Assembly: GCA_014529385.2 (NCBI GenBank)
Contig: CM043943.1
Span: 105,002,355 to 105,066,354 of the forward strand
Source: Adiantum capillus-veneris
Taxonomy: Eukaryota; Streptophyta; Polypodiopsida; Polypodiales; Pteridaceae
Direction of reading: 5' to 3'
Length of the DNA stretch: 64,000 bases
In this document: piece by piece, positions 57,023 through 64,000 of the stretch
How positions within the stretch are numbered: the stretch's first letter is position 1
How the letters are laid out: the number at the start of each line of letters is the position of its first letter
The notes under the pieces: generated by a model
Told to the model about the DNA's origin: nothing
The model's input: only the letters and a program-made list of their open reading frames with translations
Database searches by the model: none
Position numbers and translations under genes: made by a program

Positions 57023-58861
57023 GTGTTTCACGACATTCCCAATCATCCAGAGTGGGGAAATGAAGCAGACAACGAGTCAACGGACAATTCAAGCGGAAAC
57101 GAAGAAACTATAATGGATGTCCGATTTTATGATTTTCCGAACCAAACTAAACAACGCCAGAAACACTATAGAGCAAAGAAAAAAACAAAAGGGGTTAGAA
57201 CCAATCCGATGCCTAGAATAAGAGGAAAAAATCAATTCCTAATGCTAGTAAAGGCTGAAGATTGTGTTAAGGATAAGATTTCTGGAAGAATGAGAGGCAG
57301 TGATCAAAAGAGCTTACGAAAAGACAAAAGAGGCTCAAGAAATCAAGTTCAAAATAATGGAACGAAAACTGAAACAGAAAAATCAGAAAAGAACAAGCGC
57401 AACAGAGAATACACGGAGTCCAAGTTAGAACGTAGAAACAAGTACAGAGAGCTCAAGAAAACTCTGAAAGAAGTTTGGACTACAGAAATTGAGAGTGGAG
57501 AGGACGAAAACGTCAAAATCAAGGAAAACATGGATGTTCCCTCTCACTATAGGAAATTCACAATAGAGGATAGGAAGGTGATATTAACCCCACCTATTCG
57601 AGAGAGGAAGGAGAACGAATCTTATGACGGACCGGAGGATGCAAAAAAAGTTGATTTAGCAGCTCCAGGTGAGACGCCTAGACCGGTGTACATAGCCACA
57701 GATTTGTCTCCAAGCGAGGAAGAGAGACTTTTGAGTCTTCTCAGAGAGTACAGGGATGTGTTTGCATGGTCTTATAAGGACTTAAAGGGAGTTGACCCAT
57801 CGATATGCCAACACTCAATCCCACTGAAACAAGACGCAAAGCCTAGCAGACAGAGACCATACACATATAATGATACTTTTGCTAAGCGAATCAAGGAAGA
57901 GATAGATAAGCTAATGGAAGCTGAATTCATATACGAGATTGAACACACTGATTGGGTATCTCCGATTGTGGTAGTACCTAAGAAGAACGGAAAACTCCGA
58001 GTGTGTGTCAACTTAAAGAAAGTGAATGCTGCAACAATCAGGGACAATTATCCCCTGCCGATAACTGATCATGTTCTAGAGCGTGTATCAGGGAAAACAG
58101 CATACTCCTTTCTTGATGGTTTTTTAGGATATAACCAGCTAGCCATAGCACTGGAAGATCAACATAAAACAGCTTTTGCAACGGAGTGGGGAATTTATGC
58201 TTATCGGGTTATGCCTTTTGGTCTAACCAATGCTCCCGCAACCTTCCAGAGGCTGATGACGCATGCTTTCAAAGAATACTTAAGGCTGTTTCTCGAAATA
58301 TACATGGATGACTTATGTGTACATTCTCTACTGAGAGATGAGCATCTAGAACACCTAAGAAAAGTATTTGAGAAATGTAGGACATATCGCATTTGTCTCA
58401 ATCCTGAGAAATGTGTGTTTATGGTCCGACAGGGCAGAATTCTGGGACATATTGTCTCACAAAACGGAATATCCACGGATTTAGAGAAGATAAAAGTTAT
58501 AGTGGATATGCCTAGACCAACCAATGCGAAACAAGTACAGAGCTTTATGGGACATTGTGGATATTATAGACGATTCATTTACATGTACGCTATAATAGGC
58601 CAACCACTTTACAGGCTAATAGTGAACTTTGAATGGACAGAGGAATGTGAGGAATCATTCAAGAAATTGAAAGAGGCACTCATTACCGCTCCAGTCTTGA
58701 AATCACCAGATTGGGAGAAGATATTCCATGTGCACATAGATGCTTCTGCATATGCAATAGGATGCATTCTGGCTCAACCAGAAGAAGGAAACATGGATTT
58801 TCCTATCTGTTACGCCAGTCGACAGCTCAACAATGCAGAGAAGAATTACACCACAACATAG
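57023..58861 (+). CDS. Reverse transcriptase and start of RNase H, family A
   Basis: 612 residues, continuous in frame with the upstream segment across the TGA. The first ~200 residues are a Lys/Arg/Glu-rich linker. RT from ~210: LLREYRDVFAWSYKDL, IVVVPKKNGKLRVCVNLK, FLDGFLGYNQLAIA, YRVMPFGLTNAPATFQRLM and the catalytic YMDD at 427-430. RNase H begins at HIDASAYAIG (Asp 573). The frame stops at TAG (58859-58861) exactly where the family usually has an acidic codon in the TT.REGL motif, and then continues open. Copies reverse-transcribed RNA into DNA; this copy cannot without read-through. Confidence 0.85.
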   Translation: MFHDIPNHPEWGNEADNESTDNSSGNEETIMDVRFYDFPNQTKQRQKHYRAKKKTKGVRTNPMPRIRGKNQFLMLVKAEDCVKDKISGRMRGSDQKSLRKDKRGSRNQVQNNGTKTETEKSEKNKRNREYTESKLERRNKYRELKKTLKEVWTTEIESGEDENVKIKENMDVPSHYRKFTIEDRKVILTPPIRERKENESYDGPEDAKKVDLAAPGETPRPVYIATDLSPSEEERLLSLLREYRDVFAWSYKDLKGVDPSICQHSIPLKQDAKPSRQRPYTYNDTFAKRIKEEIDKLMEAEFIYEIEHTDWVSPIVVVPKKNGKLRVCVNLKKVNAATIRDNYPLPITDHVLERVSGKTAYSFLDGFLGYNQLAIALEDQHKTAFATEWGIYAYRVMPFGLTNAPATFQRLMTHAFKEYLRLFLEIYMDDLCVHSLLRDEHLEHLRKVFEKCRTYRICLNPEKCVFMVRQGRILGHIVSQNGISTDLEKIKVIVDMPRPTNAKQVQSFMGHCGYYRRFIYMYAIIGQPLYRLIVNFEWTEECEESFKKLKEALITAPVLKSPDWEKIFHVHIDASAYAIGCILAQPEEGNMDFPICYASRQLNNAEKNYTTT

Positions 58862-58876
58862 CGAGAAGGATTAGGA

Positions 58877-61800
58877 ATGATCTATGCTGTGAAGAAATTT
58901 CGGCATTATCTTCTAGCCAACAAGTTTGTGTTTTTTACGGATCACCAAGCCTTGCTCTACCTAGTGAATAAACCATGCAATACCGGGAGAATAGTGAGAT
59001 GGTTCATTATCTTACTGGAATTCGACTTCACGGTAGTAGTAAAGAAAGAAAAAACACATCTTAGAGCTGATCATCTTTCGCGATTGACGAATGGAGAAGA
59101 CCCTATAGGAGTAGATGACGACATGCCATACGCGTACTTGTTCAACATAGAAATGATACCGAGGTGGTCTCAAAATGTCGTTGACCTATTAACCTATGGA
59201 GGAGAGTTCGATAGAAGAGCATACAACCTGAAACATATTGCTATTCAGCAATCCAAGAATCTTCAATTGATTGCAGGAAGGTTGTATCAATTGGGAAATG
59301 ATCATGTTTTACGACTATGCATCAATCCTGAGGAATATAATATATATCTGTGCGAAGCACATGTTCAGGAATGTGCATTTCATTGTTCAAGAAGGAACAC
59401 ATATAGGAATTTGTTACAATTGGGAGTCTATTGGCCAGGAATGAAAGAAAGCGTACATGAATATGTCACTGTATGTATTGTATGTTCCTCAAAACCGCCA
59501 ACCGAGTATTCAACATTATATCAGATGATGATCGCTCCAGAATGGAGTCAGTATATTGTTGAATATCTCACAAATAGAACTTTCCCAGAAGGAACGTCAA
59601 AAGCTCGTCAGAAATCTGTAGAGACAGAAGCTAGAGATTACGCTTTGATAGGAGATCAACTCTATAAGAGAGGTAAAGACAACCAGCTTAGGATTTGCGC
59701 ATCAGAGTCTGAGTATGTGATAATCCTGGAGCAAGCTCATGGAGGAGTAGGTGGAGGCCATTTCTCAGGTGATAAGACAACAAAACTTGTCTTAGCCGCA
59801 GGAATATGGTGGCCAACATTACATATGGACGCTGAGGAATACGTTAAACGGTGTGATGACTGTCAGCGGACCAAAGTACCACTTAAAAGAGATGATATGC
59901 CGCTTAGACCAATGATGGGGGCAAGAGCTTTTGCAAAATGGGGGATTGATTATGTCGGACCCATTTCGCCTCCTGCATATAAGACTCATGCACAATACAT
60001 CGTTGTGGCTACAGACTATCTAACAAAGTGGGTCGAAGCAAAGGCAACTCAAAAAGCAGATGCCAGGACCACGGCACAATTTCTATATGAATACGTCTTT
60101 GTACGATATGGATTGCCAATAGAAATTGTGAGTGATCGAGGCACACATTTCATAAATGAAGTGATAGAGATCCTTCTAGATGAATTCATGGTAATCCATA
60201 GGAAATCAGCCCCGTATCATCCACAAGCAAACGGACAAGCTGAAGCAACAAACAAAACCATATGTACGGTCCTCACGAAGATTGTATCTGAGTCGAGAAC
60301 TGACTGGGACCAAAAGTTACATTCAACATTATGGGCATATAGGGTGGCGTATAAAACATCCATAGGAACGACCCCATATAACATGGTTTTTGGGCTAAAT
60401 GCTATCTTGCCAATAGAATTCTTGATTTCAACCTTAAGGGTGGCTAAGGATCTAGAGTGGACAGGGCACGAGCTCTCTGATAGAATAGATGACCTGGAAA
60501 AGCTAGATGAGCTTCGCCTAAAAGCAGTAGCTTCCATCTACGCTCAAAAAAGGCGACAAAAGGAATTTTTTGATAAGCATGTGCGGACTAAAGAGTTTAA
60601 AGTTGGGGACTATGTCCTAGTTTACACTCTGAAACAGCATGCTAAGAAGCTTAAAAAGCGAGGGATGGGTCCTCTGGTGATTAAAGATCTATCACCAAGT
60701 GGAGCCATCAAGCTTGCTACATTAGACGGAGAAGAAATGCCCAATTGGATTAGTGGATGCAGAGTGAAAAAGTATCTGTTGCCGCTAACACAAGACATGC
60801 TTTTCAAAATACATCAAGAAAAGCTGCGTGTCCAGAAAAAGAAAAAGATTGAGGAGGAAGCGCAAGCCGAGGCGAAGGAAAGAATGGAGAAAAGAAGACT
60901 ACTGCTTCAGAAACAGCGCAATGAAGAAGCAATACGAATAAACGCAGTTAGTATAATAGAAATGGGGAATGACAAAGAAGAACCCATCATTGAATGCAAA
61001 GTAGGAACCAACCAAATCAAAGCCAGAGCACTATTGGATTCAGGAGCTCAAGCTAACCTACTGTCACTCAGTTTGTATAGACAATTGACAAATGACACTA
61101 AACTACAAACTGCCAAGCAAGAGTTAAAAAGTTACTCTGAGAATTCAATCAAAACTGTCGGATGCACAGTTTTACATATACAGATTAACCAATATGTGTA
61201 TCCTCATATGTTTTACGTGGTTGAAGACCAAGCTACACAACATCCATTATTGCTAGGACAACCATGGCAGAAGCAATACAATGCAATGATTGACTGGAGT
61301 TCTAATTCAGTGCTTATCAAATACGAAGGTGAAAGTCAATCAGTTAAGTTCACCAAAGGAGAAGAGCCAACTCCAAAGGAAGAATCCACGGACAAGGGCA
61401 AACAACAAACAGAGAAAAAGAAGAAGCAATGGCAACCAAAAGTTTCTATACAACCGGATTACTCTTCGACGAGGAATTCTCAACAGTGGATAAGGAAGAC
61501 AAGCAATATTATAACAGCTCAACCTTGGAAAAAAACGGAGTCAAAGATGGTATGGAGACCAAAAAAGGTGGTGCCAAAAAACACAAACAGAGTCTTCAAT
61601 ACCAGACAACAGAGTGATCCCCGACAATCAAGGAAAGTGAAACAGATCTGGATTCCAAAGAAGTTCATGACGGCACAAAGCTACAGCCAGCAAATTTGGA
61701 TCCCAAAGATTTGTAAAAAGGAACTCACTTCAATACAATCAACGGAAACTCCTAGGTATTTCAAGGCGAGGAAATCAACACACAGAACAAAACAGGTTTG

Positions 61801-62056
61801 GGTCGCAAAGAGTTTGTGGCAAGCACAAGCAAAGCGGAGGCAGATTTGGATTGTAAAAAATGACAACAAGGTAACAAAGAATCCATCTACTGATTCTACT
61901 ACCGAAGTGCCAAAACCAACCCAAAACCCGACCACCAATCCTTCAATCAAACAAAGAGCAGCTTTATTGGAAAGAATGTTGTATCGTCGCTCTACAACTG
62001 CATTGGGAACTCATGACCAAAACAACTACAATGCTTCACCCACAGACACTTCATAG
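58877..62056 (+). CDS. RNase H end, duplicated HHCC module, integrase, second protease-like domain, Trp-rich tail
   Basis: 1,059 residues. RNase H: FTDHQALLYL (19-28) and RADHLSRL (63-70). Two zinc-binding modules with identical spacing H-X6-H-X30-C-X2-C: H162, H169, C200, C203 and H288, H295, C326, C329; their upstream segments (LIAGRLYQLGNDHVLRLC and LIGDQLYKRGKDNQLRIC) are also homologous. Integrase core: D358, D420, E456 (D-X35-E). A basic helical linker (~640-700) leads to a second aspartic-protease-like domain: ALLDSGAQANLLS (719-731, Asp 721) and LLLGQPW (791-797). The tail (~850-990) repeats a WIPK-like motif: QQWIRK, MVWRPKK, QIWIPKK, QIWIPK, QVWVAK, QIWIVK. No chromodomain. The last two parts are not standard Ty3/gypsy domains. 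Confidence 0.85.
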   Translation: MIYAVKKFRHYLLANKFVFFTDHQALLYLVNKPCNTGRIVRWFIILLEFDFTVVVKKEKTHLRADHLSRLTNGEDPIGVDDDMPYAYLFNIEMIPRWSQNVVDLLTYGGEFDRRAYNLKHIAIQQSKNLQLIAGRLYQLGNDHVLRLCINPEEYNIYLCEAHVQECAFHCSRRNTYRNLLQLGVYWPGMKESVHEYVTVCIVCSSKPPTEYSTLYQMMIAPEWSQYIVEYLTNRTFPEGTSKARQKSVETEARDYALIGDQLYKRGKDNQLRICASESEYVIILEQAHGGVGGGHFSGDKTTKLVLAAGIWWPTLHMDAEEYVKRCDDCQRTKVPLKRDDMPLRPMMGARAFAKWGIDYVGPISPPAYKTHAQYIVVATDYLTKWVEAKATQKADARTTAQFLYEYVFVRYGLPIEIVSDRGTHFINEVIEILLDEFMVIHRKSAPYHPQANGQAEATNKTICTVLTKIVSESRTDWDQKLHSTLWAYRVAYKTSIGTTPYNMVFGLNAILPIEFLISTLRVAKDLEWTGHELSDRIDDLEKLDELRLKAVASIYAQKRRQKEFFDKHVRTKEFKVGDYVLVYTLKQHAKKLKKRGMGPLVIKDLSPSGAIKLATLDGEEMPNWISGCRVKKYLLPLTQDMLFKIHQEKLRVQKKKKIEEEAQAEAKERMEKRRLLLQKQRNEEAIRINAVSIIEMGNDKEEPIIECKVGTNQIKARALLDSGAQANLLSLSLYRQLTNDTKLQTAKQELKSYSENSIKTVGCTVLHIQINQYVYPHMFYVVEDQATQHPLLLGQPWQKQYNAMIDWSSNSVLIKYEGESQSVKFTKGEEPTPKEESTDKGKQQTEKKKKQWQPKVSIQPDYSSTRNSQQWIRKTSNIITAQPWKKTESKMVWRPKKVVPKNTNRVFNTRQQSDPRQSRKVKQIWIPKKFMTAQSYSQQIWIPKICKKELTSIQSTETPRYFKARKSTHRTKQVWVAKSLWQAQAKRRQIWIVKNDNKVTKNPSTDSTTEVPKPTQNPTTNPSIKQRAALLERMLYRRSTTALGTHDQNNYNASPTDTS

Positions 62057-64000
62057 TCGTCCGAGAGGACTCATACTAGGAGGGGGGGAGGTATACAGGA
62101 GCTACAAAGCAGCTACAAGCGGGAAAAACAAAGAAAAACAAAAATTATATTACAAGGGCAGTGTCTTACATGATTTTGCAATTTTTTATGTTTGATTGCG
62201 GATATTGATAATATTTATGCCCTTTATATACCTTGTTTTGCAACAAGAAGAGATCAAATGATGAATTTGGGTCTCTATATGTGTAAATATCCCTAAATAA
62301 GAGTGTTTTTGGAGCTAAAAAGTGGAAAAAAGTGGTAATCCAAGTCCAGAAATCACAAAGAAGTGTATATTCATATACACAGGGTTACCAGCTATTTATC
62401 ATGTATGTTTGGAAATTTTTGGCTTCAATTTGCTATTTTCCTTTATTTTTTATGATTTTCTTAATAAAAATAAAAGAAAAATAAAAAACCAGGTGAAATG
62501 AGATCGGAAAAAAGAAAAGAATAGACGGTGATGATTCTAATGACAAGGGCAACCTAGGATAAAAATTGGGTACAATTCTGGAAAAGTTGCGGAAAGCCCG
62601 AAATGACAGAAATTTTGGCAAAGTGGACAGATTTCTCAGAAACAGGTCAAACGGAGTCCAAATTGAGGAATTTCAAATCCTAAAGTGCATTTCACGACGA
62701 GATAGGAGCACATGTCAAATTTGGTAACAAGTGATCCGGGAAGCCCGAAGTTAAGTATTTTTCACTTCACTATCAAGCTCATTTCCAGTGTTACCTTCTT
62801 GGAGAGAGCAAAGAGCACACAGGAGCATCCGACCTTCTACCGCCTTCTACGACTGCTACGAGAGCTCAGAGGACACCAGACATGAGAGGTAGACTCGTTG
62901 CCATAAGCTTTTGATGCTTATCGTTAACTTTTGTCGCGAAAACTCACCAAAACCAAGAAACAAGAGCAGACGGGGAATGGGGAAGAACGCTAGGTAGGGG
63001 CACAACCGCCTAACCAACCTTGCAAGAACTTAGAGGTGGGTTACCCTAGTATAGGAGATGAGTTTCTAGCACTCAAAGCTCGAGAAAGAACGACTGGAAA
63101 AACCCTAGGTCAACAGAGCCTGCAAGAGGCAATCAGAAAAAAGTTGTCGGAACGACACAAAACTTCTCAAGAAGCTTAACAACATCGAGGGCAATGCAAC
63201 CTTGGAGTATCTCCGGGTTTGAACCACCAAAAGTAGGTCGGAACAACCGATTCGGCGGCGGACACACAAAGCGTCATTTTGGCATAATGGCTAAGATTGA
63301 CGACCAAATGACATGAAACTTCACAAGCAGTTTCAACTATACATGGATGACTTATGTTTGCAAGCAAAACCCAAAAGAAAGCTGATTCACTTACCGGTGG
63401 TGAAAAAGACGCTTTCGGGCAACCAAATGGAGAAAGATGGAGAACGGGGAGCCAAAGTCAAGACCAACCAACTGGATGACTTCGCAACATATCCAATGAG
63501 CTGGAAATGCAACTCTCAAGAAGAAAAGTTGAAGAAATTCAACTCCAAGGCAAAAAGACGACTTCGGAGACTGAAAATGCCTATAAGGGGGCTTTTTAGC
63601 TAAACTGATGACTTTTTAAGTTGAAAACTAGTTAGCAGGGCTTAGGGCACTAGCACAAAGCATTCTTTGCACAAAAAGACCAACATTTCAAGAAAAGACA
63701 TCATACGCGTATGATGTCTCACAGCATGATTTTCACATCCATTTCAACATTTGAGTGCATAGCCTCATTCCACATATTAATCACATCCTATGAACCAAGT
63801 ATCATGAGAATTGGAGTTAGAAAACCCAAGGAAAACCAAAAAGACACAAAGTAGGCCATAAAATTGATTTTTGGTCCTAATTTTGTCAAAATAACTCCAA
63901 ACTCATTGAAACTTTGTAGGATTGTTGATTAACACATATACAAGCTATTTGGAACCAAAAAGCACCATTTTGACACAAAAGACATCATACGCGTATAATG
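62057..64000 (+). other. 3' non-coding region of family A
   Basis: Starts with a purine run GGAGGGGGGGAGG (62078-62090) that is not followed by LTR sequence, so it may be an internal polypurine tract. A leader-type 24-bp palindrome is at 63696-63719, and a second, cut by the window end, begins at 63980, 284 bp on. A 20-base match to the YMDD-coding part of RT lies at about 63339-63358. A 96-residue frame (63313-63603) around it is basic and unrecognised. The 3' LTR is not reached. Confidence 0.55.

Larger units (their letters stand above)
50094..64000 (+). mobile_element. Family A Ty3/gypsy (Tat/Athila-like) retrotransposon, 3' end beyond window
   Basis: Order: 5' LTR, tRNA-Asp-type primer site, ~1.4-kb leader, gag, protease, RT, RNase H, duplicated HHCC module, integrase core, second protease-like domain, Trp-rich tail, then at least 1.9 kb of 3' non-coding DNA. 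The coding part spans 52454-62056 (~3,200 codons), long for the group. Breaks: a frame change at 52702, a G-run frameshift at 53810-53814, TGA at 57014 and TAG at 58859. Integrase keeps its DDE triad and the RT keeps YMDD, so decay looks recent. No chromodomain is seen after integrase. Confidence 0.8.

Noticed and set aside
62078-62090. 3' polypurine tract marking the family A 3' LTR
   Set aside because: The sequence after it does not resemble the start of the 5' LTR (TGTTGAGCC), so it is not the LTR border.
63205-63232. tRNA T-arm-like sequence (CGGGTTTGAACC)
   Set aside because: No matching acceptor stem or anticodon arm around it.
63313-63603. Short RT-like protein with YMDD
   Set aside because: Only ~20 bases match RT; the surrounding residues have no RT motifs.

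Overview
The window looks like nuclear DNA of a land plant with a large, transposon-filled genome. I see no intact host gene, rRNA, tRNA or CRISPR array. The grounds are plant-type Ty3/gypsy retrotransposons, one with a chromodomain and two families with tRNA-Asp-type primer sites, plus GT-AG introns and long AT-rich spacers. I cannot name the species.

Layout. (1) Positions 1-2478 hold the 3' end of a chromovirus-type Ty3/gypsy element: integrase tail, chromodomain, polypurine tract and LTR. (2) Positions 2479-4984 are unassigned sequence with one LTR-like TATA region. (3) Positions 4985-30557 are bounded by 36-bp terminal inverted repeats (33 of 36 bases match). I read them as one giant, decayed DNA transposon of about 25.6 kb. 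It carries a DUF7869-like DDE-type transposase gene near its right end, two FCP1/NIF-phosphatase-like genes with altered catalytic motifs, and a ParB/sulfiredoxin-fold-like gene. Between them lie kilobases of satellite DNA in at least four subfamilies (periods about 69, 68, 90 and 75 bp). All share one palindromic core, CCTATGGCCC followed by its reverse complement. I find this core only between the inverted repeats. This is the best candidate for an undescribed system here.

(4) Positions 30558-31644 are the 3' end of a Tat/Athila-like retroelement (family C): polypurine tract plus LTR. (5) Positions 31645-49433 are two head-to-tail, nearly identical copies of an 8.9-kb unit. Each holds a decayed pol region on the minus strand, then a plus-strand LTR, tRNA-Asp primer site and leader (family B). 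(6) Position 50094 to the window end is a long Ty3/gypsy element (family A) with 5' LTR, primer site, leader, gag, protease, reverse transcriptase, RNase H and integrase. It has a duplicated HHCC zinc-binding module, a second protease-like domain after integrase and a Trp-rich basic tail. Its 3' LTR is outside the window.

The leaders of families A and B carry different perfect palindromes (AGACATCATACG or GTAAATAATCG, each followed by its reverse complement) at nearly the same spacings (about 125-136 bp, then about 285 bp).

Most coding regions are interrupted by single in-frame stops, nearly all explicable as C-to-T or G-to-A changes, so these are recent relics rather than working genes.
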